A stretch of 64,000 bases of DNA from Catenulispora sp. MAP5-51 (GTDB lineage Bacteria > Actinomycetota > Actinomycetes > Streptomycetales > Catenulisporaceae). The translations under genes and the position numbers were made by a program. The first letter of the stretch is position 1, and each line of letters begins with the position of its first letter. Location of the stretch: contig NZ_JBGCCH010000024.1 in the NCBI RefSeq assembly GCF_041261205.1, positions 1 to 64,000 of the forward strand. Direction: 5' to 3'. The notes beneath the pieces are model-generated. The model did no database searches. It saw nothing but the letters and a program-made list of their open reading frames with translations, and was not told the DNA's origin. Positions 23,916 through 33,300 of the stretch are shown here, piece after piece.

Positions 23916-24995
23916 TCAGACCTCGATGATCGTCCGGATCGCGGCGCCGGTGCGCAGCAACTCCAGGGCTTGGTTGATGTCGTCGAGCTTGAGCCGGGCG
24001 GTGATCATGCCCTCCAGGTCCAGCCGGCCGGCGCGCCACAGCGCGATCAGCCGGCCGTACTCCTGGCGGGGGTCGGCGCCGCCGTAGTAGGAACCGAGGA
24101 TCTTCTTGTTGTCGAAGAAGAGCTGGAACATGTTGAAGTCGACCATGTCGTCGTTCTTGCCCGCGCCGACCACGGTGACGGTGCCGCCGCGGCGGGTCAG
24201 GCCGTAGGCCTGCTTCACCAGCGCGGAGCGGCCGACGACCTCGAAGACGTAGTCGAAGCCGGCCTTGCCGGTGACCTCGGCCTTGACGGCGTCGGCCTCC
24301 TCGGGGCTGACGGCCCGGGTGGCGCCGAAGCGCAGCGCGGCCTCGTGCTTGCTCGCCACCGGGTCGATGGCGACGATCTCGGCGGCCCCGGCGATGCGCG
24401 CGCCCTGGATCACGCTGATCCCGACTCCCCCGGCGCCGATCACCGCGACCGAGGAGCCCGGGGTGACCTGCGCGGTGTTGACCACGGCGCCGACGCCGGT
24501 GGTGACGCCGCAGCCGATCAGGGCCGCGATCTCGTACGGCACGTCGTCCGGGATCTTCACCGCGCACTGCCAGGGCACGACCATCTCCTCGGCGAAGGTG
24601 CCGTTGCCGGCGAAGCCGTAGACGTCGGCGCCGTCCACCTTGAAGTGCGGCGTCATGGTCATGCCGAAGAAGATGTTCACGCACAGGTTGCCCTGGCCGC
24701 CGCGGCAGTGGGAGCACTGGCCGCACGGCGGGTTCCAGCACACGATGACGTGGTCGCCGACGGCCACCTGGTCCACGCCGGCGCCGACCGCGACGACCTC
24801 CCCGGCGCCCTCGTGGCCGGGCACGAAGGGCGCCGGCTGCGGCAGCACGCCGGTCATGGCCGACAGGTCCGAGTGGCACAGGCCGGTGGCGTGCAGGCGG
24901 ATGCGCACCTCGCCGGCGCCGGGGTCGGCGAGGGTGACGTCGTCGCGGACCTCCAGGGTCTGGCTGCCGATCTCGAACAGGACTGCTGCGCGCAT
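23916..24995 (-). CDS. Zinc-dependent alcohol dehydrogenase (class III-like)
   Basis: The 359-residue protein keeps the catalytic zinc ligands (GLCHSDLS with Cys38, GHEGAGEV with His, and Cys163 region LIGCGVTTG) and the structural zinc Cys cluster (PPCGQCSHCRGGQGNLC). The Rossmann motif GAGGVGISVIQGA is intact. It is closest in style to the actinobacterial NDMA- or NAD-dependent class III family. ATG 24995 gives the normal N-terminus MRAAVLFEIG. It lies directly upstream of the SDR gene on the same strand. Alcohol or aldehyde substrate is unknown. Confidence 0.9.
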   Translation of the reverse strand: MRAAVLFEIGSQTLEVRDDVTLADPGAGEVRIRLHATGLCHSDLSAMTGVLPQPAPFVPGHEGAGEVVAVGAGVDQVAVGDHVIVCWNPPCGQCSHCRGGQGNLCVNIFFGMTMTPHFKVDGADVYGFAGNGTFAEEMVVPWQCAVKIPDDVPYEIAALIGCGVTTGVGAVVNTAQVTPGSSVAVIGAGGVGISVIQGARIAGAAEIVAIDPVASKHEAALRFGATRAVSPEEADAVKAEVTGKAGFDYVFEVVGRSALVKQAYGLTRRGGTVTVVGAGKNDDMVDFNMFQLFFDNKKILGSYYGGADPRQEYGRLIALWRAGRLDLEGMITARLKLDDINQALELLRTGAAIRTIIEV

Positions 24996-25081
24996 GAGGG
25001 GTTCCTGCCTTTGTCTGTATAGCTTTTTCGGCCTGTGTCGACCTCCGGTGGGAGGACCGGGAGGAGAACCAGGGGGAAGAA

Positions 25082-25939
25082 CTAGCTCTTGTAGTTCAGC
25101 ACGGTGTTGGCCAGCACCACCGCGTCGTCGCGGTCGGCCGAGGCGGCCACCACGTCCACGCGCCCGGCGCCGTCGTCCCACATCTTCACGCGCATCGTCT
25201 CACCCGGGAAGAAGATCCCGGCGAAGCGCGTGGAGTACTCCGTCACGCGTGTCACGTCGCCGGCCAGGACCGTGTCGACCACGGCCTTGCAGGTGATGCC
25301 GTAGGAGCACAGGCCGTGCAGGATCGGGCGCTCGAACCCGGCCAGGGCGGCGAACTCGGGGTCGGCGTGCAACGGGTTCCAGTCGCCGGACAGCCGGTAG
25401 ATGAGCGCGAGCTGCTCCAGGGTCTTGACCTCGACGACGTGGTCCGGGTCGCGCTCGGGCGTGCTGTCCACGGTCGAGGGGCCGCGCTCGCCGCCGAAGC
25501 CGCCCTCGCCGCGGACGAAGATCTGCGAGTGGTTGGTCCAGATGGGGCCGTCGCCGTCGGCGATCACGCTCTCGGTGCGGATGACCGCGGCCTTGCCCTT
25601 GTCCCAGATGTCGGTGACGCGAGCGGTCGCCGTAGCCTCGCCCGAGGCCGGGATGGCGCGGTGCACAGTGATCGACTGGCCGCCGTGCAGCACGTTGACC
25701 AGCTGGATGTCGATACCGGGGTTGGCGAACAGCGAGAAGCCCAGCGCGCCGCCGGCCACGACCGCGAAGGACGGCAGGACCTTGAGGTTCTTCTCGTAGA
25801 CGTAGGCCAGCTCGCCCGGATCGGTCGCCGGGACGCCCGCGCCCAGGCCCAGGTGGTAGAGCTGGACGTCCTTGGGGGTCCAGGCCAGCTCGATGCTGGT
25901 GGCCGGGGCGGCCAGGGCCTTTTCGGGGTCGATGGGCAT
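25082..25939 (-). CDS. MaoC-type enoyl-CoA hydratase 2 (double hot-dog)
   Basis: The 285-residue protein is a double hot-dog hydratase. The C-terminal repeat carries the hydratase-2 motif YRLSGDWNPLHADPEFAALA with catalytic Asp and His, and FERPILHGLCSYG follows. The N-terminal repeat lacks this motif and supports CoA binding, as in eukaryotic-like hydratase 2 and mycobacterial homologues. It would hydrate trans-2-enoyl-CoA to (R)-3-hydroxyacyl-CoA, the substrate type for the neighbouring SDR. The gene is 86 bp upstream of the alcohol dehydrogenase gene on the same strand. Confidence 0.9.
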   Translation of the reverse strand: MPIDPEKALAAPATSIELAWTPKDVQLYHLGLGAGVPATDPGELAYVYEKNLKVLPSFAVVAGGALGFSLFANPGIDIQLVNVLHGGQSITVHRAIPASGEATATARVTDIWDKGKAAVIRTESVIADGDGPIWTNHSQIFVRGEGGFGGERGPSTVDSTPERDPDHVVEVKTLEQLALIYRLSGDWNPLHADPEFAALAGFERPILHGLCSYGITCKAVVDTVLAGDVTRVTEYSTRFAGIFFPGETMRVKMWDDGAGRVDVVAASADRDDAVVLANTVLNYKS

Positions 25940-26054
25940 GCGCCGGTCCCTTCGGTGGGGCGAGCTGATCGTGCAGCACTGTCCCGGGCAAACTAGAACA
26001 CGTTACTGTCGGATGCAATGGCCGGGCCCACCGACGGATGGGGAGAGACTCCGC

Positions 26055-26816
26055 ATGACCGAAGCGGTATCGAAAGGCGACGTCAGGCGCGCCTGGCTCG
26101 ACGAGGACGAGGCGAACCTGTCGGCGGCGCGCGTGGCCAAGCACCGGCTGGTGGAGCAGGTGCGGCGCCTGGTGGACGCGGCGTTCCAGACGGACTGCGG
26201 GGACGCCGGATACGAGTCGGCGGGATCCAGCGCGACCGCGACCGACACCGATACCGACATTGACACCGACACCGACCGCGCGGCGCGGTTCATGGCCCTG
26301 GCCGCCGAGGCCGAGGCCCTGGCCGACCGCATCGGCGCGCTGCCGCGCATCCCGCGCACCGAGGCCGACGGCGTGAACGCCAGCCGCGCGCGCCGCCACG
26401 ACACCCTGCTGGTGGAGCGCTCGACGATCAACGGCCGCGGCAACCCGCTGGCGCCGCCGATGCGCATGTGGGCCGACGGCGACGTGATCCGCGGCGAGGC
26501 GTACTTCACGGCACCGTACGAGGGGCCGGCCGGGCGCGTGCACGGGGCGTGGGTCGCAGCGTGTTTCGACGAGATCCTCGGCTGCGCGCAGGGGGCCTCC
26601 GGCGCCTTCGGGTACACCGGGACCCTGTCGATCACGCTGCGGCGGGCGACACCGCTGTACACGAAGATCACCTACGAGGCCGGATTCTCCCACCGCGAGG
26701 GCCGCAAGATCCACGGCTGGGGCCGCTGCTACGCCGACGGACGGCTGACCGCCGAGGCCACGGGCGTCTTCGTGATCCCGGCGTCCGGCGGCATCGGGCA
26801 CGGGGCGCGGGAGTAG
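26055..26816 (+). CDS. PaaI/THEM4-like acyl-CoA thioesterase
   Basis: The C-terminal 150 residues form a hot-dog fold: GEAYFTAPYEGPAGRVHGAW, then VAACFDEILG and TGTLSITLRRATPLYTKITY. The first 110 residues are helical and contain an odd acidic run of Thr-Asp units (residues about 60-73) encoded by a short GACACC repeat at 26240-26275. The family hydrolyses acyl-CoA esters. It is divergent from the MaoC gene with about 115 bp between. ATG 26055 follows GGGGAG and is preferred to earlier in-frame starts inside the promoter region. Confidence 0.8.
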   Translation: MTEAVSKGDVRRAWLDEDEANLSAARVAKHRLVEQVRRLVDAAFQTDCGDAGYESAGSSATATDTDTDIDTDTDRAARFMALAAEAEALADRIGALPRIPRTEADGVNASRARRHDTLLVERSTINGRGNPLAPPMRMWADGDVIRGEAYFTAPYEGPAGRVHGAWVAACFDEILGCAQGASGAFGYTGTLSITLRRATPLYTKITYEAGFSHREGRKIHGWGRCYADGRLTAEATGVFVIPASGGIGHGARE

Positions 26817-26919
26817 GCACGCAGCCGGACGCCCGGCCTGCGTAAAAGTACGTAATTTGATACTTCTGTTTGAGTAAAGTCAGGCGCCCGGAGGGCCCGG
26901 CCCCGGTACCGTGCCGCTC

Positions 26920-27909
26920 ATGCTTCACGATCTCCTGGCCGCGCCCACGACCCGGTGGCGGACCGACTGGTCCACCGACGGCGAGTCCCCCACCGGACAC
27001 TGGGACTGGGTCGTGGCCATGGCGACGGCGGAGGTCGACGGCCGGCTCGTGGCCCTCAGCGGCGGCTCGGACCAGGCGGTGCGGGCCTGGGACGCCGCGA
27101 CCGGCGAGTCCCTGGGCGAGGCCGTCACCGGCCACTGGGGCACAGCCCTGACAACCACCGTCCTGGACGGCCGGCCCCTGGCCCTGAGCAGCGGCACCGA
27201 CATGACGGTCCGCGTCTGGGACCTGGCCGCGGGCAAGCCCTCCGGCGAACCGCTGAGCGGCTTCGAGGACAAGGTGGAGGCGATCGCCACCACGACCGTG
27301 AACGGCCGGCCGACAGCCGTCACCGCCACCGGCGGCGCGCTCGGCCTGGCCGAACCGGCGGTCCAGGTCTGGGACCTGACAACCCGGCAGCCCATCGGCG
27401 CACCCCTGGCCGGCCACACCGACGCGGTCTGCGCGGTGACCACGGCCACCGTGCACGGCAAGCCGGTCGCGGTGACGGCGGGCAACGACGCCACGATCCG
27501 CCTCTGGGACCTGACGACCCACCGCCAACTCGGCGCCCCGCTCACCGGCCACACCGACGCCGTCTGGGCCGTCGCGACCACCGTCCTCGACGGCCGCGTG
27601 ATAGCGGTGACCAGCAGCGACGACGCGACGCTGCGCATCTGGGACCTGACCGCCGGCTGCGCCCTGGGCGCCCCGCTCACCGGCCACAGCGCGGGCGTGG
27701 AGACGGTGACCACGACGACGCTCGACGGCCGCCCGGTGGCGGTGTCGGGAAGCTGGGACCAGACGGTGCGCGTGTGGGACCTGGCCTCGGGCCGGCAGGT
27801 CGGACCGGAACTGGCGTTCCCGGCGCAGGTGCAGGCGCTGACGGCGACGCCGGACGGGCGGCTGCTGGTGGGGTACGACCGGGGCGTGGCGGCGCTGTCG
27901 GTCGGGTGA
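26920..27909 (+). CDS. WD40-repeat beta-propeller protein
   Basis: The 329-residue protein consists of about seven WD-type blades, each with a DG(R/K)P.A(V/L)(T/S) strand and ending in VWDL or similar (RAWDAATG, RVWDLAAG, QVWDLTTR, RLWDLTTH, RIWDLTAG, RVWDLASG). Single-domain propellers of this sort are frequent in actinomycetes and serve as protein-interaction platforms. There is no attached kinase or NTPase domain, so the partner is unknown. The 100-bp upstream gap is AT-rich around 26843-26880 and probably holds the promoter. Confidence 0.85.
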   Translation: MLHDLLAAPTTRWRTDWSTDGESPTGHWDWVVAMATAEVDGRLVALSGGSDQAVRAWDAATGESLGEAVTGHWGTALTTTVLDGRPLALSSGTDMTVRVWDLAAGKPSGEPLSGFEDKVEAIATTTVNGRPTAVTATGGALGLAEPAVQVWDLTTRQPIGAPLAGHTDAVCAVTTATVHGKPVAVTAGNDATIRLWDLTTHRQLGAPLTGHTDAVWAVATTVLDGRVIAVTSSDDATLRIWDLTAGCALGAPLTGHSAGVETVTTTTLDGRPVAVSGSWDQTVRVWDLASGRQVGPELAFPAQVQALTATPDGRLLVGYDRGVAALSVG

Positions 27910-27954
27910 GGAGGCGCTGTCGGTGCTTTCAGTGCTTTCGGTGGGGTGAGGAAC

Positions 27955-27997
27955 CAAAAACAGCGCCCGGTGACCCACCTGTTGTGGACCACCGGGC
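27955..27997 (-). terminator. Intrinsic terminator of the CDF transporter gene
   Basis: GCCCGGTG (27965-27972) pairs with CACCGGGC (27990-27997). Read on the minus strand, the stem is followed by TGTTTTTGG, giving a classical stem plus T-run 30 bp after the transporter stop. Confidence 0.75.
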
Positions 27998-28028
27998 TAT
28001 ACGACTCAACCGGCCGCGGGCATGAACC

Positions 28029-28967
28029 TCAGCCCGTCGTGGGCTCCGGCAGCGGGCCCGGCCGCCGCACGTCCGGCTCGATGTAGATCAGCCGCGCCTC
28101 GGGCACCGCGGTGCGGATGCGCGCCTCGGCCTCGTCGATGGCCTCGGCCACTTCCAGCGCCGTGTCGTCGTGCTGGACCGCGATCTTTATCGCCACCAGC
28201 AGTTCCTCCGGCCCGAGGTACATCGTGCGCAGGTGGATCACGTCGGTGACGGTGTGGCCGTCCACGGCGGCGGTGCGGATGGCGGCCACGTCGTGCTTGC
28301 CGGCGCCCTCGCCGACCAGCAGGCTCTTCATCTCCACCGCCAGGATCACCGCGATGCAGACCAGCAGCGCGCCGATCGCCAGGGTGCCCACGCCGTCCCA
28401 GCGGCCGTTGCCGGTGATGACCGCCATGCCGACGCCGAACAGCGCGAAGCACAGGCCCAGCAGGGCCCCGGAGTCCTCCAGCAGGACCACCGGCAACTCC
28501 GGCGTGGTGGCCCGGCGGATGAAGCCGATCCAGCTGCTGCCCTCGCGCAGGTGGTTCGATTCGCGCACGGCGGTGCGGAACGACATGCCCTCCATCACCA
28601 TCGCGAACAGCAGCACCCCGACGGCCCAGTACCAGCTGTCGACCTTCTCCGGGTGCGTGACCTTGTGCCAGCCCTCATACAGGGCGAACAGGCCGCCGAC
28701 GCTGAACAGCACCACCGAGACGATGAACGCGTACACGAACCGTTCGCGGCCGTACCCGAACGGATGCTCGGTGTCGGCCTTCTTGCGCGCCTGCTTGCCG
28801 CCGATCAGCAGCAGCACCTGGTTGCCGGAGTCGGCGACCGAGTGCACGCCCTCGGCGAGCATCGACGCCGAACCGGTGAAGGCGTAGGCCACGAACTTCG
28901 AGACGGCGATCCCCATGTTGGCCGCCAGTGCCGCCACAACCGCCTTGGTACTGCCTTCTGCGCTCAT
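28029..28967 (-). CDS. Cation diffusion facilitator (CDF) metal transporter
   Basis: The 312-residue membrane protein has the CDF layout: about six transmembrane segments in the first 220 residues and a cytoplasmic C-terminal domain. Metal-site residues are visible in SMLAEGVHSVADSGNQ (His42 and Asp46) and LLEDSGALLG. HPFGYGRERF follows the second helix as in the family. It exports divalent metals such as Zn or Mn in exchange for protons; the absence of a His-rich loop does not allow the metal to be named. It ends with its own terminator. Confidence 0.88.
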   Translation of the reverse strand: MSAEGSTKAVVAALAANMGIAVSKFVAYAFTGSASMLAEGVHSVADSGNQVLLLIGGKQARKKADTEHPFGYGRERFVYAFIVSVVLFSVGGLFALYEGWHKVTHPEKVDSWYWAVGVLLFAMVMEGMSFRTAVRESNHLREGSSWIGFIRRATTPELPVVLLEDSGALLGLCFALFGVGMAVITGNGRWDGVGTLAIGALLVCIAVILAVEMKSLLVGEGAGKHDVAAIRTAAVDGHTVTDVIHLRTMYLGPEELLVAIKIAVQHDDTALEVAEAIDEAEARIRTAVPEARLIYIEPDVRRPGPLPEPTTG

Positions 28968-29031
28968 GCGCGCGACTCACCTGCTCCTTCGCCGTTCCCC
29001 GGGGCCCGAAAGCAAGCAGCGTAACAACGAT

Positions 29032-30681
29032 CTAGCAGCCGCGGGGCGGGGTGCGGCCGTGGTGAACGAACTCCCGGGCCAGCTCGGCACGGTCGGCGTC
29101 GGTCATCGGGCGGTAGCCGGGACGGCCGGATCCGGCGCGGATGTAGACCGGATCCGGGGTACACCAGGCCTCTTCCGCCAAGGCACGCACCACCACCTTG
29201 TTCGTGGCCGTCCTCGGCATCGCCGCGACGAGCCGTACATAACGAGGCCACCACAATTTGGCCAGCTCCGACCGGGACCCCAAATAGGCCTCGAACCGCT
29301 CCGGTTCGAACCCTGCGATCCCGTCCCGCAACTCCACCGCGACCATCACCTGATCCCCCGACGCGGCGTCCGGCACCCCGTACGCCGCCGCCGCGACCGC
29401 GGGCTCCCACTCCTCCACAGCCCGCGCGATCGGCCCGGAGGCGAAGTTCTCCCCGCCGACCCGGATCCAGTCCCCGGAGCGGCCGGCGAAGAAGACGTTG
29501 CCCTCGGCGTCCCGGTAGGCCAGGTCCCCGGACCAGAACCGGCCCTCGCGCAGCTTCGCCGCGTCGGCCTCGCGGTGGTTGTAGTAGCCCTCGAACGCCC
29601 CGGCCCCGGCGAAGTTCACCATCTCCCCGACCTCGCCGACGCCCCGCTCCCGGCCGCTGTCCGGATCGACGATCCGCACGTCCCCGACCGGCACGCCCAG
29701 CGCCCCCGGCGGCGTGGACGGCAGCCGGTAGAAGGAGATCCCGCCCTCGGTGGAGCCGAAGCCGTCGGTGACCAGGCACCCGAACCGCTCGCCGAAGCGT
29801 ACGACGTCGGCCGGCGCCGCCTCGTTGCCGAACACCTGACGCAGGGTGCTGTCTGCGTCGTCGGGCTTCTCGGGCGTGGCGAGGATGTAGGCCAGGGGCT
29901 TGCCGACGTAGTTCGCATACGTGGCCCCGAACCGGCGCACGTCCGGCAGGAACCCGGAGGCGGAGAAGCGGCGGCGCAGGGCCAGGCTCGCGCCGGTGGC
30001 GACCGCCGGGATCCAGCAGGCGATGACGGCGTTGCTGTGGAACAGCGGCATCGCGCAGTACAGGACGTCGTCCTCGGTGAGGCCGCGCTGCGCGGCCAGG
30101 CTCGCGCCCTGCGAGGCGATCTTGCCCTGGGAGCAGATCACAGCCTTCGGGGCCGAGGTCGTGCCCGAGGTGAGGATGAGCATGAAGGGGAGCTCGGAAG
30201 TCTCCTCCCGGTGTTCGTCCTGGAGGTAGACACGAGAGCTGAAACCTTTATGGGACAAGCAGGCGTACTCCGCAGAGTCCACATCGGCCACCGGCACGCC
30301 ACAGTCGCGCACCATGTCCAGGAACGGAGCCTCGGCAACGACCAGCGCGCAGTCGGTGTGCCGGACGTCGCGCACCACCTCGGCGGCGCCGCGCGTCGGA
30401 TTCAGCCCGACCAGCGTGAACCCGCCGAGCGCCGCCGCGCCGAGCAGGTAGGAGAACTCCGGCACGTTCTCCATCAGGACCCCGACGTGCCGCGGCCCGG
30501 CCCCCTCGGAGGGCAGCCGCTCGGCCAGCCAGGCGGCGCGCGCCGCGCTGTGCCGCACGTGCTCCTCCCAGGACACGCGCCGCACGACGCCGTCCTGCCC
30601 GGTCCAGGCAAGCGCGGTGGCGTGGTCGCCGGCGCGGGCGGTGAGGAGCTCGGCCACGGAGGTGTTCCAGCGTCCGGTCAT
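29032..30681 (-). CDS. Acyl-CoA synthetase, FadD17-like AMP-binding enzyme
   Basis: The 549-residue protein is an ANL-superfamily ligase: ATP loop LTSGTTSAPKAV near residue 170, TDGFGSTEGGISFY near 310, GRFWSGDLAY with the Asp contacting the ribose, GRSGDWIRVGGENFA at the hinge, and the catalytic Lys in RTATNKVVVRAL. It would activate a fatty or steroid-derived acid as an acyl-adenylate and then CoA thioester. The style matches the mycobacterial FadD17 group. It stands alone on the minus strand, 64 bp after the CDF gene. Confidence 0.88.
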   Translation of the reverse strand: MTGRWNTSVAELLTARAGDHATALAWTGQDGVVRRVSWEEHVRHSAARAAWLAERLPSEGAGPRHVGVLMENVPEFSYLLGAAALGGFTLVGLNPTRGAAEVVRDVRHTDCALVVAEAPFLDMVRDCGVPVADVDSAEYACLSHKGFSSRVYLQDEHREETSELPFMLILTSGTTSAPKAVICSQGKIASQGASLAAQRGLTEDDVLYCAMPLFHSNAVIACWIPAVATGASLALRRRFSASGFLPDVRRFGATYANYVGKPLAYILATPEKPDDADSTLRQVFGNEAAPADVVRFGERFGCLVTDGFGSTEGGISFYRLPSTPPGALGVPVGDVRIVDPDSGRERGVGEVGEMVNFAGAGAFEGYYNHREADAAKLREGRFWSGDLAYRDAEGNVFFAGRSGDWIRVGGENFASGPIARAVEEWEPAVAAAAYGVPDAASGDQVMVAVELRDGIAGFEPERFEAYLGSRSELAKLWWPRYVRLVAAMPRTATNKVVVRALAEEAWCTPDPVYIRAGSGRPGYRPMTDADRAELAREFVHHGRTPPRGC

Positions 30682-30772
30682 GCGGCGCAGGGTAGGGACT
30701 GCCGGATGAGACTGCCAGGGTCATGACAGGGCCGAGGTCGGCGGCGACCGGCGAGAGCTCGCGCAGTCGCCC

Positions 30773-30860
30773 GGCAGGAACTCCGGAACTCAGGGACTCC
30801 GGAACTCTGGGACTCGGGGACTCGGGGACTCCGGGACTCCGAGACCCGGAGACCCCCGCG
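30773..30860. repeat. Short tandem repeats of GGACTCNGG type
   Basis: Units of about 9-10 bp (GGAACTC, GGGACTC, CGGGACTCC) repeat some eight times with small changes between the acyl-CoA synthetase and LysR genes. No gene is evident in the 185-bp gap. Confidence 0.7.
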
Positions 30861-30866
30861 CAGCCT

Positions 30867-31706
30867 TCAGAGCCGCGTCGCGACCCGCACCAGATCGGCG
30901 ACCGCACGCTGCCGGCTGTGCGCCGGCCAGGCGATGACCGTGGTCACCGGCGGCGCGTCCAGTACCGGCACCGTCACCAGATCCCGCCGCAGATCGACGG
31001 CCGCCGACTCCGGAACGACCACCGTGGCCCGGCCCAGCGCGATCAGCTGGTAGATCTGCGTGAGGTTCCGCACCTCGGGCCCGGGCCCGTCGGGATAGCT
31101 GCCGTCCGGCCGGCACCAGCGCGCCAGTGGCAGGTCCGGCAGCGCGGCGAGCTCGGCCTTCCGGATCTGCGCACGTCCGGCCAGCGGGTGCGAGAGGGGC
31201 AGGACCGCGACCTGCGCCTCGGTGAGGAGGGTCTCGGTGTCGAGCCCTTCGGCCGGGTCGAAGGGCAGGTGCAGCAGGGCCACGTCGGCCTGACCGCTGA
31301 GCAGCAGACGCTGGTGCTGGTGCGCCTCGCACAGCAGCAGCTCCACGGCGGCGGCGCCGGGCTCTGCGCGGTAGGCGTCGAGCAGCTTGGCCAGCAGTTC
31401 GCCGGCCGTGCCGGTCTTGACCGCGAGGATGACGCGCGGCTGGGACTGCGCGGCTTCCCGCGTACGGCGCTCGGCGGTGGCCACGGCGCCCAGGATCGAG
31501 CGGGCCTCGGCCAGCAGCACGGCGCCGGCGTCGGTGAGCGTGACCTTGCGGCTGGTGCGTTCCAGGAGTGTGACGCCCAGGCGCCGTTCGAGCTGCGCGA
31601 TGGTGCGAGACAGGGCCGGCTGCGCGATGTTCAGACGCTCGGCGGCCTTCCCGAAGTGCAGTTCCTCGGCGGCTGCGACGAAGTACTGCAACTCGCGGAT
31701 CTCCAT
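30867..31706 (-). CDS. LysR-family transcriptional regulator
   Basis: Residues 1-60 are the LysR winged HTH (LQYFVAAAEELHFGKAAERL, then QPALSRTIAQLERRLGVTLL), and the remainder is a two-lobed effector-binding domain. The 279-residue length is typical. ATG 31706 gives the normal MEIRELQYF start. The gene is divergent from an SDR gene, 104 bp away, and LysR proteins usually control the divergent neighbour, so the SDR is the probable target. Confidence 0.9.
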   Translation of the reverse strand: MEIRELQYFVAAAEELHFGKAAERLNIAQPALSRTIAQLERRLGVTLLERTSRKVTLTDAGAVLLAEARSILGAVATAERRTREAAQSQPRVILAVKTGTAGELLAKLLDAYRAEPGAAAVELLLCEAHQHQRLLLSGQADVALLHLPFDPAEGLDTETLLTEAQVAVLPLSHPLAGRAQIRKAELAALPDLPLARWCRPDGSYPDGPGPEVRNLTQIYQLIALGRATVVVPESAAVDLRRDLVTVPVLDAPPVTTVIAWPAHSRQRAVADLVRVATRL

Positions 31707-31810
31707 GCGTCCACCGTAACGCGGCAGGGCCTGGACCGATGCCGCCGCGCTATCGCTGCGGTGCCCAGACGGTGTTGGTCCCCGGCGTCGGTGCCACAAG
31801 ACTCGTGGTC

Positions 31811-32536
31811 ATGAACGAGAAGACGACCGCGCTGGTCACCGGCGCGAACAAGGGCATCGGGTACGAGATCGCGGCCGGGCTGGGCGCGCTGGGCTGGAGC
31901 GTGGGCGTCGGTGCCCGGGACGAGCAGCGCGGCGCCGAGGCGGTGGCCCGGTTGCGGGCCTCGGGCGTGGACGCGTTCGCAGTCCCGCTGGACGTCACCG
32001 ACGAGGCGAGCACCGCCGCCGCGGCGCGGCTCATCGAGGAGCGCGGGGACGGCCTGGACGTGCTCGTCAACAACGCCGGCATCGCCGAGGGCTGGCCGGA
32101 CAACCCGACCGCGCTGGATCCGGAGGTAGTACGGCGGCTGGTGGACACCAACGTCATCGGCGTCATCCGCGTCACCAACGCGATGCTGCCGGTGCTGCGC
32201 CGCTCCGCGCACCCCCGCATCGTCAACCAGTCCAGCCACGTCGCCTCGCTGACGTTCCAGACCACCCCCGGCAGCGAGCGCGGCGGCATCAGCGGCGGCT
32301 ACACCCCGACGAAGACCTATCTGAACGCTGTCACGATCCAGTACGCCAAGGAGCTGAAGGACACCGGCATCCTGATCAACCTCGCCTGCCCCGGCTACGT
32401 CGCCACGGACCTGAACGGGTTCCAGGGCAGCCTGACCCCCGCACAGGGCGCGGCGACCTCGATCCGGCTGGCGACGCTGCCGGACGACGGGCCCAGCGGG
32501 CAGTTCTTCGACGCCGACGGCGTGGTGCCCTGGTGA
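31811..32536 (+). CDS. Short-chain dehydrogenase/reductase
   Basis: The 241-residue protein is a classical SDR of the carbonyl-reductase-like kind: TGANKGIGYEIAAGLG (NADP binding, residues about 10-25), VLVNNAGIAEG, Ser in NQSSHVASL, and the catalytic pair in GGYTPTKTYLN. The Lys-Gly after Ala-Asn suggests NADPH preference. It probably reduces an aldehyde or ketone and is likely controlled by the divergent LysR protein. Confidence 0.88.
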   Translation: MNEKTTALVTGANKGIGYEIAAGLGALGWSVGVGARDEQRGAEAVARLRASGVDAFAVPLDVTDEASTAAAARLIEERGDGLDVLVNNAGIAEGWPDNPTALDPEVVRRLVDTNVIGVIRVTNAMLPVLRRSAHPRIVNQSSHVASLTFQTTPGSERGGISGGYTPTKTYLNAVTIQYAKELKDTGILINLACPGYVATDLNGFQGSLTPAQGAATSIRLATLPDDGPSGQFFDADGVVPW

Positions 32537-32591
32537 GGACTCACCGGTGACGCCTCACCCCGTGGCGGCTCCGTGGGACTGAGCCTCTATC

Positions 32592-33191
32592 GTGCCCATC
32601 ATGGACCTGATGGGCACGGCGAAGGTGAAGGCCACACTCGCGGACGGCACCGACGTCCTGGCGGCGACCGTCGAGGCGGGAACGGCGCTTGAAGAGTGGC
32701 GGAAGCTGCGCGCGGAACACGCGGCAAGCGGGCTGTGGCCGTTCCTCGTCGACCCGGGAGAGCCGACGGTCCTGGAGGGACTTCCCCGGTCGGTCGAGCC
32801 ACGGGAGCACCATCGCAGCGCAGCGGAGATCTTCGCGAACGGCAAGGCGGTCACGCCGGAGGCAGAAGCCGACCAGGAGTCCTCGGCCGCGCTGACCACA
32901 ACGATCGGCCTGATCCCGGCCGAGTACGGCGGCGTGGAGATCCCCGCCCTGCTCGACTGGGACGCGGCCCCTGGGCTGTCAGGACTCGAGCACACGGCGG
33001 TACTGGCCGACTGGCGCCGCCGCTTCGGCGCCGAATTGCTGACGCTGACCCGGGACCGGATCGAGCTTTTCGTACCGCGTCCTCCGACGGAGGCCACAGC
33101 GGTCGCGGCGCTGCGGCTGGAACAAGCCGGTTACTGCGCCGGCACCTGTTCCTCGGCCACCGGAACGTTGTGGGCTTTCCAATGGGTCTGA
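32592..33191 (+). CDS. DUF4253 domain protein
   Basis: The C-terminal half (about residues 100-199) matches DUF4253: IGLIPAEYGGVEIPALLDWD, then EHTAVLADWRRRFGAELLTL, IELFVPRPPT and a late YCAGT. The N-terminal half is less conserved. The family is common in actinomycetes and has no known function, though it is found near immunity-type genes. Start at GTG 32592; the in-frame ATG at 32601 is an alternative. Confidence 0.7.
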   Translation: MPIMDLMGTAKVKATLADGTDVLAATVEAGTALEEWRKLRAEHAASGLWPFLVDPGEPTVLEGLPRSVEPREHHRSAAEIFANGKAVTPEAEADQESSAALTTTIGLIPAEYGGVEIPALLDWDAAPGLSGLEHTAVLADWRRRFGAELLTLTRDRIELFVPRPPTEATAVAALRLEQAGYCAGTCSSATGTLWAFQWV

Positions 33192-33222
33192 GCCAAGCCA
33201 AGCCGGTCTGAACCAAGCCGAG

Positions 33223-33257
33223 GGGCCGCCGACCGGATTGACTCCGGTCGGCGGCCC
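33223..33257. terminator. Long hairpin between convergent genes
   Basis: GGGCCGCCGACCGGA and TCCGGTCGGCGGCCC form a perfect 15-bp stem with a 5-nt loop. It lies between the DUF4253 gene and the end of the MFS transporter gene and can serve both strands. Confidence 0.75.
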
Positions 33258-33300
33258 GTCGAGGTAGTGCTAGGTCGAGGTAGTACGGGGGTGAGGACCG

